Positions 9,539-17,311 of a stretch of 36,688 nucleotides of DNA are shown here, one piece after another. Each line of letters opens with the position of its first letter. The stretch's first letter is position 1. The stretch is taken from positions 1 to 36,688 of the forward strand of contig CAJWTC010000006.1 in NCBI GenBank assembly GCA_913046795.1. The letters run 5' to 3'. The translations under genes were made by a program, and so were the position numbers. The notes under the pieces are model-generated. The model was not told where the DNA came from and did not search any database. It saw only the letters and a list, made by a program, of their open reading frames with translations. The DNA is from an uncultured Flammeovirgaceae bacterium. Lineage in GTDB: Bacteria > Bacteroidota > Bacteroidia > Cytophagales > MED-G16.

Positions 9539-10564
9539 ATGAATTTAATTATTGGAATCATACTTTTATTGTCTTTAGCAGTAGTTTTCCTTTTATTTAG
9601 GTCTACAGAGATATTAAGCGTTGCGAAAAAAAAAATAACCCATTCTTTCGAAGATTCTAATAATTCTTTTAATGCAATTACTGGTGTGATTTTTATGGTT
9701 ACTTCTTTTATTGTTGTATTCTGGTACTCATATGATCAGTTTGAAAATTATTTCTTACCGATGGCCTCCCAACATGCACCTGAAGTTGAGATGCTGTTTT
9801 GGGCTACAATGGCTGTAACATTTACAGTATTTCTTATCACACAGGTTATGATGTTCTACTTTGGATATAGGTATAGATATAATAAAAATAGGAAAGCTTA
9901 TTTTTATCCTGAGAATCATAAATTAGAAATTGTATGGACTGTGGTACCTGCAATTGTTTTAGTAGGGTTAGTTGGTTGGGGTCTTTACAAATGGAATAAA
10001 ATTATGGGTCCTCCCCCCAGAGATGCAGAGATAATAGAAATTGTTGGTTATCAATTTGCATGGGCTTCTAGATACCCTGGTCCAGACAATGAGCTAGGAA
10101 ATGCAAATTATAAGTTGATCGATGTAGAGAATATTGTTGGAATAGATTTTACGGATACCTCATCACTAGATGATTTTATGCCAAGAGAGATTCATATTCC
10201 TAAGGGTAAACCAGTTCTATTTAAAATAAAGGCTAGAGATGTTATCCATAGCGTATACCTTCCATATATGAGATCTCAGATGAATGCTGTACCTGGTATG
10301 CCTACTCAGATGTGGTTTATACCAACTAAAACTACAGCAGAGATGAGAGAAGAAACAGGAAATGAAAACTTTAATTTTGAAATAGTATGTAATAAAATTT
10401 GTGGAAGAGCTCACTTCTCAATGAAGCATACTGTTATAGTTCAAGAGGAGTGGGAATATATTAAATGGAAAAATGAGCAAAAGTCATGGATTGAAAAGAA
10501 TCCAGACTACTACGCTAATTTTATAAAAAATAACTCTACAGATGTAGCTACTTTAAATGATTAA
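9539..10564 (+). CDS. coxB: Cytochrome c oxidase subunit II (CuA subunit)
   Basis: Subunit II accepts electrons from cytochrome c at its CuA center. The 341-residue protein has about four membrane segments (near 1-20, 48-66, 81-103 and 131-152) before the periplasmic cupredoxin domain, two more than the classic form; extra N-terminal segments are usual in Flavobacteriia as I recall. The CuA ligands are present: His237, Cys284, Cys288, His292 and Met295 in CNKICGRAHFSM. The residue that is usually Glu between the two Cys is Lys here, but that position binds copper through its backbone, so the site should work. No CxxCH motif is present, so this is an aa3 rather than a caa3 subunit. coxA follows after two bases. 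Confidence 0.93.
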   Translation: MNLIIGIILLLSLAVVFLLFRSTEILSVAKKKITHSFEDSNNSFNAITGVIFMVTSFIVVFWYSYDQFENYFLPMASQHAPEVEMLFWATMAVTFTVFLITQVMMFYFGYRYRYNKNRKAYFYPENHKLEIVWTVVPAIVLVGLVGWGLYKWNKIMGPPPRDAEIIEIVGYQFAWASRYPGPDNELGNANYKLIDVENIVGIDFTDTSSLDDFMPREIHIPKGKPVLFKIKARDVIHSVYLPYMRSQMNAVPGMPTQMWFIPTKTTAEMREETGNENFNFEIVCNKICGRAHFSMKHTVIVQEEWEYIKWKNEQKSWIEKNPDYYANFIKNNSTDVATLND

Positions 10565-10566
10565 TT

Positions 10567-12396
10567 ATGGAGATTACTAAAACCTCAACCAAACCAAAAG
10601 TACAAGAACATGATCATCATGATGATCATCACGAGCAAAGTTTTATCACTAAATATATATTTAGTGAAGACCATAAAATGATAGCAAAGCAGTTTTTAAT
10701 TTCTGGAATCTTTTGGGCTATAATGGGAGGTGCTCTATCATCTCTTTTTAGAATTCAACTTGGTTTCCCTGATATGGATCTTACTGCATTAAGTCCTATT
10801 ATAGGTAATTGGTTAACTCCTCAAGGTAAGATTGATCCTGAAGTTTATCTGGCCCTCATAACAATGCACGGTACAATAATGGTCTTTTTTGTTCTAACTG
10901 CAGGCTTGAGTGGTACTTTTAGTAACTTCTTAATTCCTCTTCAGATCGGTGCAAGAGATATGGCTAGTGGTTTTATGAACATGTTATCATACTGGTTTTT
11001 CTTCCTTTCAAGCATAGTAATGTTCATCTCTATTTTTGTCGAGGGAGGACCTGCAAGTGGTGGATGGACAATATACCCTCCACTTAGTGCTCTTCCCCAG
11101 GCTGTATCAGGATCGGGTATGGGTATGACTTTGTGGTTAATTTCTATGGCTCTTTTTATTGTTTCAGCTCTATTAGGTTCATTAAATTATATAACTACAG
11201 TAATAAATTTAAGGACAGAAGGAATGACATTTTTTAGAATGCCATTAACAATATGGGCATTTCTTGTTACAGCAATTCTTGGAGTTTTATCCTTTCCTGT
11301 TCTCCTATCGGCAGCTTTACTACTCATAATGGACAGGTCTTTTGGAACGAGTTTTTACCTATCAGATATATATATAGCAGGTGAAGCACTATCTAATCAA
11401 GGTGGTAGTGCTATTTTATTTCAACATCTATTTTGGTTTCTGGGACACCCTGAAGTATATATTGTTATTTTACCATCATTAGGTATAACATCTGAGATAA
11501 TTGCTACCTGCTCAAGAAAACCAATTTTTGGTTACAGAGCCATGGTTTATTCTATTTTTGGGATTGGAGTGCTTTCATTCGTTGTATGGGCTCATCATAT
11601 GTTTATCTCAGGAATGAATCCTTTTCTTGGGTCAGTTTTTACAATTTTAACTCTAATAATTGCTGTCCCATCAGCTGTAAAAGCTTTTAATTATATAGCA
11701 ACATTATGGAGGGGTAATATTGTATTCACTCCTGCAATGTTATTTTCAATTGGTCTGGTATCATTCTTTATTTCTGGTGGTCTTACTGGATTATTTTTAG
11801 GAAATTCTGTTATTGATATTAATTTACATGATACATATTTTGTAGTTGCACACTTCCATATAGTTATGGGGAGTGCTTCATTTTTTGGTTTATTTGCTGG
11901 GGTTTATCATTGGTTCCCTAAAATGTATGGAAGGATGATGAATAGAACATTGGGTTATATTCACTTTTGGGTTACTTTTATTGGTGCATATTTGGTTTTC
12001 TTTCCTCTTCACTATATAGGCATTGCTGGATTCCCAAGAAGATACTATTCATTTACTAACTTCGAAACTGGAAGAATTGAGTCATTTATTGATTTAAATA
12101 CATTTGTAAGCTTTGCTGCGATTATTACCTTCATCGCTCAATTTATATTTCTATTTAATTTTTTCTATTCAATTTATAGAGGAAGAAAAGCTTCTAAGAA
12201 CCCTTGGAATTCTAACACAATTGAGTGGACAACACCAGTAGAGCCGGGACACGGAAACTGGCCAGGAGCAATCCCTAAAGTCGAAAGGTGGCCATACGAC
12301 TACAGCAAACCCGGATCTGATAAAGATTTTATACCTCAGAATATACCATTATCAAAAACCCCTGAGTCCAATATGCCTGATGACTCTAGCAGGTAG
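10567..12396 (+). CDS. coxA: Cytochrome c oxidase subunit I (A1-type heme-copper oxidase)
   Basis: This is the catalytic subunit that reduces O2 to water and pumps protons. All metal ligands can be seen: His101 and His431 for the low-spin heme, His429 for the high-spin heme, and His294, His343 and His344 for CuB. Tyr298 in GHPEVY is the cross-linked tyrosine. Glu296 of the same motif marks the A1 class with a D channel; the channel entrance Asp is in GARDMA, and Lys372 in VPSAVK is the K-channel lysine. An unusual-looking His/Asp-rich start (residues about 14-24) precedes the first membrane segment; such tails are common in Bacteroidota CoxA, possibly for copper handling. The 609-residue length is normal. 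Confidence 0.96.
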   Translation: MEITKTSTKPKVQEHDHHDDHHEQSFITKYIFSEDHKMIAKQFLISGIFWAIMGGALSSLFRIQLGFPDMDLTALSPIIGNWLTPQGKIDPEVYLALITMHGTIMVFFVLTAGLSGTFSNFLIPLQIGARDMASGFMNMLSYWFFFLSSIVMFISIFVEGGPASGGWTIYPPLSALPQAVSGSGMGMTLWLISMALFIVSALLGSLNYITTVINLRTEGMTFFRMPLTIWAFLVTAILGVLSFPVLLSAALLLIMDRSFGTSFYLSDIYIAGEALSNQGGSAILFQHLFWFLGHPEVYIVILPSLGITSEIIATCSRKPIFGYRAMVYSIFGIGVLSFVVWAHHMFISGMNPFLGSVFTILTLIIAVPSAVKAFNYIATLWRGNIVFTPAMLFSIGLVSFFISGGLTGLFLGNSVIDINLHDTYFVVAHFHIVMGSASFFGLFAGVYHWFPKMYGRMMNRTLGYIHFWVTFIGAYLVFFPLHYIGIAGFPRRYYSFTNFETGRIESFIDLNTFVSFAAIITFIAQFIFLFNFFYSIYRGRKASKNPWNSNTIEWTTPVEPGHGNWPGAIPKVERWPYDYSKPGSDKDFIPQNIPLSKTPESNMPDDSSR

Positions 12397-12414
12397 ACCT
12401 TCTCTCTTCATATA

Positions 12415-13455
12415 ATGGTTAAATGGTTAGGAAATAATTATAATCTTACAACAAAGATCAGTCTTACTCTTCTCTACATACTAATCCTTGCAGGAGGTGT
12501 TGTGAGATGTACTGGTTCTGGAATGGGTTGTCCAGATTGGCCAAAATGTTTTGGTATGTTAATTCCCCCAACTTCTGTTAATGAATTACCTGAAAATTAT
12601 GAAGAAATATTTATAGAGGGAAGAATAAAAAAAAATGAGAGATTAAGTTCTATTTTATCATTAATTGGTCTTGAAAAGCTTTCAGATAAAATTAAAAATG
12701 ATCCAGATATTAAGAGTGGTGAGGAGTTTAATGTATATAAAACTTGGACAGAATATATAAACAGGTTAATTGGAGCATTAGTTGGTTTCTCTTTAATTTT
12801 TGTTTTTTTGAGTTCTCTATTTATAAGACCAGTAAGTAAAAAGTTGATTTTATTATCTTTTTTATCATTGATATTAGTTTTTTTTCAGGCTTGGGTTGGT
12901 TCAATAGTAGTTTCAACAAATTTACTATCAGGGCTCATTACATTTCATGTAATTGTAGCATTGTTAATTATATGTAATGTTATACTTTGTTATCACCTAT
13001 CATCAAGAAATAATAACAATTATATAGGAAGTAGAATATTGAATTTTTTTATTATCTCTAGTTTGATATTATTTATGATACAAATGGTTTTGGGAACAGA
13101 TGTTAGGGAATCAGTTGATGAACTACTAAAATTATATGGATTTAATTTCCGAGAAAATATTATAGAATCATTGAATAATACATTTAAAATACATAGATCT
13201 TTTTCTATTTTAATTCTTTTATTTCAGGTACTAACTGTTATAACGATTTATATCAAATTTAAATCCTATAAATTTTTTAAAATTATTTCAGTTCTAATGC
13301 TTCTATTAATTATTTCTGAAATTTTAGTAGGAGCTGGAATGGCCTATTTTTCAATTCCTAAGATACTTCAGCCAGTACATCTATTTATCGCTTTCTTGGC
13401 TTTTGGATTACAGTTTTATATATTATTATTGAATTTTTCTTTAAAAAAAATATAG
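12415..13455 (+). CDS. ctaA: Heme A synthase (COX15/CtaA family)
   Basis: CtaA oxidizes the C8 methyl of heme O to give heme A for the oxidase encoded alongside. The protein has 346 residues and about eight membrane segments. Near the N-terminus it carries VVRCTGSGMGCPDWPKCFG, the family motif with a Cys pair. Heme-ligand candidates are His178 in the first half and His260 and His322 in the second half. The fourth usual position, in the ExxHR motif, is Asn116 (EYINR) with Glu113 kept. I recall the same Asn in other Bacteroidota CtaA proteins, so this looks like a lineage feature and not damage. The gene starts 18 bases after coxA and is followed by ctaB after four bases. Confidence 0.9.
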   Translation: MVKWLGNNYNLTTKISLTLLYILILAGGVVRCTGSGMGCPDWPKCFGMLIPPTSVNELPENYEEIFIEGRIKKNERLSSILSLIGLEKLSDKIKNDPDIKSGEEFNVYKTWTEYINRLIGALVGFSLIFVFLSSLFIRPVSKKLILLSFLSLILVFFQAWVGSIVVSTNLLSGLITFHVIVALLIICNVILCYHLSSRNNNNYIGSRILNFFIISSLILFMIQMVLGTDVRESVDELLKLYGFNFRENIIESLNNTFKIHRSFSILILLFQVLTVITIYIKFKSYKFFKIISVLMLLLIISEILVGAGMAYFSIPKILQPVHLFIAFLAFGLQFYILLLNFSLKKI

Positions 13456-13459
13456 TATA

Positions 13460-14356
13460 ATGAATCTTATAATCTCAAAAACTATATTTGCGCTTTATAT
13501 GATAATAGAAAATATTAAAATTTTTTTTGAGCTATCTAAGTTTAGACTTTCACTCTTGGTTTCTTTATCCTCAGTTTTTGGATTTCTTATTTCCTCCAAA
13601 TCGGTTGATATTAATGACGTTTTTATTCTTTTAATAGCAGGATATTTTGTTAGTTCCTCATCAGTAATAAATAATCAGATTTTCGAGAGAGATTCAGATA
13701 AATTAATGGAAAGAACAAAAAAAAGACCTATTCCAACTGATAGAGTATCTATAAAGAAATCAATAATAATATCTTTAACCTCCATGATAATTGGATTATT
13801 TCTAATTTCATTTTATCTAAATATTTATGCGGCGCTATTATCACTTATTTCTTTATTATTATATTCATTTGTATACACTCCCATGAAAAAAATTGGTCCT
13901 ATTGCTGTATTTATTGGAGCAATTCCGGGTGCTCTTCCACCACTTATTGGATGGGTGGCCTCAACAGGTCAGATCACTTTAGAGGCATTAATTATTTTTA
14001 GTATACAATTTATTTGGCAATTTCCACATTTTTGGGCAATTGCTTGGATGTATGATGATGATTATAAAAAAGCAGGGTTTAAACTCTTACCTAACAATGG
14101 TGAAAAAAATATTAAAACTGCAGTAAATATTATGATCTACACATTATTTCTAATTCCTTTAGGTCTTCTACCAACTATTTTTGGAATAACAGGTATAATA
14201 TCAGGTGCAGTTGCTGTACTTCTTGCAATTATATTTTTAGCTCAAACTTTCAAGCTAATAAATGATTATTCAAGAGACTCTGCACTTAAAGTAATGTTTA
14301 GTTCATTTATATACCTCCCAATTGTGCAAATTAGTTATGTATTAGATAAAATTTAG
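13460..14356 (+). CDS. ctaB: Protoheme IX farnesyltransferase (heme O synthase)
   Basis: CtaB attaches a farnesyl group to heme B, giving heme O, the substrate of CtaA. It is a UbiA-type prenyltransferase with about nine membrane segments. The first prenyl-diphosphate motif is NQIFERDSDKLMERTKKRP and the second is DDDYKKAGFKLLP, both with the expected Asp residues. The length from 13460 is 298 residues, normal for the family. An in-frame ATG at 13499 would remove 13 residues and sits just after a promoter-like TATATTTG box, so the true start is uncertain. The gene lies between ctaA and the subunit III genes with four-base gaps on both sides. Confidence 0.93.
   Translation: MNLIISKTIFALYMIIENIKIFFELSKFRLSLLVSLSSVFGFLISSKSVDINDVFILLIAGYFVSSSSVINNQIFERDSDKLMERTKKRPIPTDRVSIKKSIIISLTSMIIGLFLISFYLNIYAALLSLISLLLYSFVYTPMKKIGPIAVFIGAIPGALPPLIGWVASTGQITLEALIIFSIQFIWQFPHFWAIAWMYDDDYKKAGFKLLPNNGEKNIKTAVNIMIYTLFLIPLGLLPTIFGITGIISGAVAVLLAIIFLAQTFKLINDYSRDSALKVMFSSFIYLPIVQISYVLDKI
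13483..13494 (+). promoter_or_regulatory. Promoter-like -7 box inside the 5' end of ctaB
   Basis: TATATTTG at 13483-13490 matches the Bacteroidota -7 box TAnnTTTG. No TTTG lies 17-23 bases upstream. The same 12 bases, TATATTTGCGCT, recur ahead of tolC at 32866. If active, this would start transcription close to the alternative ctaB ATG at 13499. Confidence 0.2.
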
Positions 14357-14360
14357 AATT

Positions 14361-14930
14361 ATGAAAGATAAAACCAATACAAATATTTTAAGAATGAATC
14401 CAAATATCTTTTTAATATGGATATTTATGATATCAATCTCTATGATTTTTGTTTCATTAATAAGTGCATACATAGTAAAAAAAGGAGAGCCAGGCGGATT
14501 CAATGTTGACCTCCCCTCAATGTTTTACTATTCTACAGTTGTTGTAATTCTAAGTAGTATTTTTAAGCAGTTATCTTATTTTGAATCTAAGAAAGATAAC
14601 TTTAGAACACAAAAAATATTTTTATTAGGTAGTTTTATTACTGGTACTTTATTTCTTTTATTCCAATATTATGGGTGGGTTCAGCTAGTTGAGGGAGGTG
14701 TTTACTTTGTTGGACATCCTGATGGCTCTTTTATATATATACTTAGCGGCGTTCACGCTTTTCATCTTATTTCTGGTCTTATATTTATATTATACATTTA
14801 TTACTCAGCAATTAAACTAAATGTCCATTCAAAAAATTTATTAAGCATCGAAATGTCTACCACTTACTGGCATTTTCTTGCAGGAATGTGGGTTTATTTA
14901 TTTTTAACTTTGTATTTTTATAATATATAA
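14361..14930 (+). CDS. Cytochrome c oxidase subunit III-like protein, short paralog
   Basis: The 189-residue membrane protein belongs to the heme-copper oxidase subunit III family and has about five transmembrane segments. The family-typical GVHAFHLISG segment and the C-terminal TYWHFLAGMWVYLF segment are clear. In the canonical form the latter reads WHFVD; here Ala replaces the Asp, as I recall for the shorter of the two subunit III paralogs of Bacteroidota. It carries no metal site and should support assembly or stability of the oxidase. It directly precedes the longer paralog with a two-base gap. Confidence 0.85.
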   Translation: MKDKTNTNILRMNPNIFLIWIFMISISMIFVSLISAYIVKKGEPGGFNVDLPSMFYYSTVVVILSSIFKQLSYFESKKDNFRTQKIFLLGSFITGTLFLLFQYYGWVQLVEGGVYFVGHPDGSFIYILSGVHAFHLISGLIFILYIYYSAIKLNVHSKNLLSIEMSTTYWHFLAGMWVYLFLTLYFYNI

Positions 14931-14932
14931 AA

Positions 14933-15679
14933 ATGGCAAACCAAGCTACTTTACCTACATCAGAAAAAGATCTTTGGTCAGGAGGAACTGAACCATTTAA
15001 GGCAAGCTATGGCAAGCTTATGATGTGGTTTTTTCTCATATCCGATGCTTTTACTTTTTCAGCTTTTCTAATAGCCTACGGTGTGATAAGGTTCAGACAC
15101 CCAGGATATGATGGAACTTTATCAGATTTCTCCTTTTCTCAATCTTACTGGCCTGTTCCTGAAAAAGTTTTTGAGGCATTTCCATTTTTTCATGGAGTTG
15201 AGTTACCACTAGTCTTTGTCGGTCTTATGACATTTATATTAATTTTAAGTAGTGTGACTATGGTATTAGCTGTAGAGGCAGGACATAGAATGGATAGACA
15301 GGCAGTAGAAAAGTGGATGATTTGGACAATATTTGGTGGACTTACCTTTCTTGGATGTCAGGCTTGGGAGTGGTCACATTTTATTCATGGAACAGACGCT
15401 GGCACTAAACTTCTTGATGGGAGTATAATATATGGAGCAAACCTTCAGACTAATCAATATGGACCTCCTGATTTTGCAGCTTTTTTCTTCTTCATAACGG
15501 GATTTCACGGTTTTCATGTATTTAGTGGAGTAGCATTAAATTTCCTAATATTTTATCAAGCTACTGTTGGAATATTAGAGAGAAGAGGTCACTATGAGAT
15601 GGTGGAGAAAGTAGGATTATATTGGCATTTTGTTGACCTAGTTTGGGTCTTTGTTTTTACTTTTTTTTATTTAGTGTAG
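14933..15679 (+). CDS. coxC: Cytochrome c oxidase subunit III
   Basis: This 248-residue protein is the fuller subunit III of the oxidase. About six or seven membrane segments are visible. It carries GFHGFHVFSG and the canonical WHFVDLVWVFVF segment near the C-terminus, with the Asp that its shorter neighbour lacks. Subunit III binds lipid and stabilizes proton uptake into subunit I. The hydrophilic insert between its central segments (near residues 150-180) is usual for Bacteroidota. The start follows the shorter paralog after two bases, and subunit IV starts four bases after its stop. Confidence 0.92.
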   Translation: MANQATLPTSEKDLWSGGTEPFKASYGKLMMWFFLISDAFTFSAFLIAYGVIRFRHPGYDGTLSDFSFSQSYWPVPEKVFEAFPFFHGVELPLVFVGLMTFILILSSVTMVLAVEAGHRMDRQAVEKWMIWTIFGGLTFLGCQAWEWSHFIHGTDAGTKLLDGSIIYGANLQTNQYGPPDFAAFFFFITGFHGFHVFSGVALNFLIFYQATVGILERRGHYEMVEKVGLYWHFVDLVWVFVFTFFYLV

Positions 15680-15683
15680 AATT

Positions 15684-16019
15684 ATGATCGAACCAGAAAT
15701 TTCTTCTATTAATCCAGAACCTGCAGATAAATCTAAAATTTGGAAGATTTGGAAAGTTGCTATAATACTTGGTTTAGTAACTGCAGCAGAATTTTACGTT
15801 GCATTGCAGTTTCCTGAGTCATGGAAAAGTTTTAAAATATTTTTATTTATTGGTATGACATTCGTAAAAGCTGGTTATATAATTGGCGAATTTATGCATT
15901 TAGCTCACGAACAAAAATCATTAATGTGGACAATACTAATACCATGTGTATTTGTGGTATGGCTACTTGGTGCCTTATTTATACAGGCTGATGCTATATA
16001 TCAGGCTATTTATTCTTAA
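15684..16019 (+). CDS. Cytochrome c oxidase subunit IV (prokaryotic, caa3-type family)
   Basis: This small protein of 111 residues has a short acidic N-terminal tail and three membrane segments. The central motif EFMHLAHE is typical of the small subunit IV family of Bacteroidota and Bacillus-type oxidases. It is an accessory subunit without a cofactor. Its TAA stop shares one base with the ATG of the next gene (TAATG at 16017-16021), which suggests coupled translation. Confidence 0.85.
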   Translation: MIEPEISSINPEPADKSKIWKIWKVAIILGLVTAAEFYVALQFPESWKSFKIFLFIGMTFVKAGYIIGEFMHLAHEQKSLMWTILIPCVFVVWLLGALFIQADAIYQAIYS

Positions 16020-16507
16020 TGATTAACCTGAAAAAGGCTTTTATCCTTTCATTTTCAATCCTTCTTCCTATTATACTCTATTTTTTTCTAAGATTTTTTG
16101 GAGATAATAAATACGTTGTCTCTGAGGTTAATTATGAATGTGATGAGGTATTATTATCTGCTTTATATGAGCAAGATAAGGAGTCGGAGATAATACTTGT
16201 TGATATAAGATTTAATTTAAAAAATTCATTAGTTGATAACCTTCTCACAAAACTTTATTCAAATAAAAAGATTGATATTATAACATTATCAGAGATCGAT
16301 CGTAATTTAAACTGGACTGTTCTTAAAACAGATTTTTTTAATGAGACGAATGATATTATTTGTTTTAAGTCTGATATTAAGTCTGATTATGTACTACTAC
16401 TAGATAATGAAAATAAAGTTAGAGGAATATACGATCTTAACGAATTAGATGAATACGATAGATTAAATGTTGAAATTGATATCATAAATCTTAAAAATGA
16501 AAAATAA
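16019..16507 (+). CDS. Degenerate SCO-like membrane-anchored protein without copper ligands
   Basis: The gene sits where Bacteroidota oxidase clusters usually carry a SCO-family copper chaperone, directly before the DUF420 gene. The 162-residue product has an N-terminal membrane anchor (about 7-27) followed by FFGDNKY, and near its end DYVLLLDNENKVRGIYD (123-139), which resembles the last strand and turn of SCO and other thioredoxin-fold proteins. It is some 50 residues shorter than usual SCO proteins. The CxxxC copper site is missing: the only Cys are 41 and 115, and there is no His at all. It therefore cannot bind copper like SCO1. It may be a structural assembly factor or a decaying gene, although the frame is intact and tightly packed. 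The SCO relationship is inferred from position and the C-terminal pattern; I am moderately sure of it. Confidence 0.6.
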   Translation: MINLKKAFILSFSILLPIILYFFLRFFGDNKYVVSEVNYECDEVLLSALYEQDKESEIILVDIRFNLKNSLVDNLLTKLYSNKKIDIITLSEIDRNLNWTVLKTDFFNETNDIICFKSDIKSDYVLLLDNENKVRGIYDLNELDEYDRLNVEIDIINLKNEK

Positions 16508-17018
16508 CCTTACTAAAGTCATAGCATTAGTATCAGTACTCATTCCATTAGCTGTTGCATTCCTACTCTTTATGCCTAGTAAGATCTCATTTTTTGGTGA
16601 GTGGACATACAAATTACCCCATTTCAATGCTATTATTAATTCATTTACTGCATTATTTTTAGTTCTTTCTTTCTATGCTATTAAATATAAAAAAAATATT
16701 ATCCTCCACCAGAATTTAAACACGTTAGCATTTACTTTAGGTGCTATTTTTTTAGTTTCATATATCATATACCATTCCTCAGTTGATAGTACTAAATACC
16801 TTGGTGACTCAAAAACTATCTATTATTTCTTTCTTATTTCTCATATATTACTTTCTATTGTAGTCGTCCCTTTTGTTCTTTTTGCATTTTATTATTCATT
16901 AACAAACAAGATAAAACAACATAAAAAAGTAGTAAAATATACCTTTCCAATATGGTTATATGTATCAGTTTCAGGTGTTATTGTTTATTTTATGATAAGT
17001 CCATTTTATAAGTTTTAA
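16497..17018 (+). CDS. DUF420 family membrane protein linked to cytochrome oxidase
   Basis: The 173-residue protein has about four or five membrane segments. It carries the DUF420 family pattern: LPHFNAIINS near residue 40, a YHSS motif near the middle, and a C-terminal WLYVSVSGVIVYFMISP. Several His in or next to membrane segments could bind heme or copper, and DUF420 genes recur beside oxidase and SCO genes, so a role in oxidase assembly is often assumed but not shown. The start overlaps the SCO-like gene by 11 bases. The stop shares one base with the next ATG (TAATG). Confidence 0.85.
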   Translation: MKNNLTKVIALVSVLIPLAVAFLLFMPSKISFFGEWTYKLPHFNAIINSFTALFLVLSFYAIKYKKNIILHQNLNTLAFTLGAIFLVSYIIYHSSVDSTKYLGDSKTIYYFFLISHILLSIVVVPFVLFAFYYSLTNKIKQHKKVVKYTFPIWLYVSVSGVIVYFMISPFYKF

Positions 17019-17299
17019 TGAAAAAATATTATTCTTTCTTTTTGATTTTTATGTTTAGTACATATGATACTCTTTCACAGGGGTGTTCTATGTGTCGGGG
17101 GATAGTTGAGAGTGATGCTAATTCTGGTGGTAATGGTATTTCATCAAGCATAAACTCCGGTATAATCTATTTATTTACTTCTACTTATGTTCTGATAATA
17201 ATTGGAGGTGTATTCTGGTACTTTAGAAGTAGGAGGTATGTCAAAGACCAAGAAAGTAAAAGAAAGATTAAAAAAAGAGTAGCTTCTCTAATTGATTAA
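17018..17299 (+). CDS. Small exported membrane protein with a CSMC motif, function unknown
   Basis: This 93-residue protein ends the respiratory cluster. A signal peptide (about residues 1-21) is followed at once by GCSMCRG, giving a CxxC pair with Met at residues 23-26. One further membrane segment (about 49-68) and a basic tail then follow. If the signal is cleaved, the CSMC motif is the mature N-terminus on the periplasmic side and the basic tail is cytoplasmic. I recall similar small proteins downstream of DUF420 genes in flavobacteria, but I know no assigned function. The motif suggests a thiol or copper role in oxidase assembly. That would be useful here, since the SCO-like neighbour has lost its ligands; this is inference. 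The next gene is convergent and ends three bases away. Confidence 0.75.
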   Translation: MKKYYSFFLIFMFSTYDTLSQGCSMCRGIVESDANSGGNGISSSINSGIIYLFTSTYVLIIIGGVFWYFRSRRYVKDQESKRKIKKRVASLID

Positions 17300-17311
17300 G
17301 TTTATTTAATC
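17294..17311. terminator. Weak hairpin between convergent operons
   Basis: A 6-bp inverted repeat, GATTAA and TTAATC with a six-base loop, spans the stop codons of the CSMC gene and of mlaF. Being symmetric it could serve both strands. The stem is short and AT-rich and no long T run follows, so support is limited to its position between two convergent operon ends. Confidence 0.22.

Noticed and set aside
10388-10423. Lys instead of Glu in the CuA loop of CoxB as a broken copper site
   Set aside because: The residue at this position binds copper through its backbone, all side-chain ligands are present, and I recall the same CNKICG pattern in other flavobacteria.
10606-10638. His/Asp-rich stretch at the CoxA N-terminus as a special metal-binding module
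   Set aside because: Such tails are common in Bacteroidota subunit I and are not evidence of a new function.
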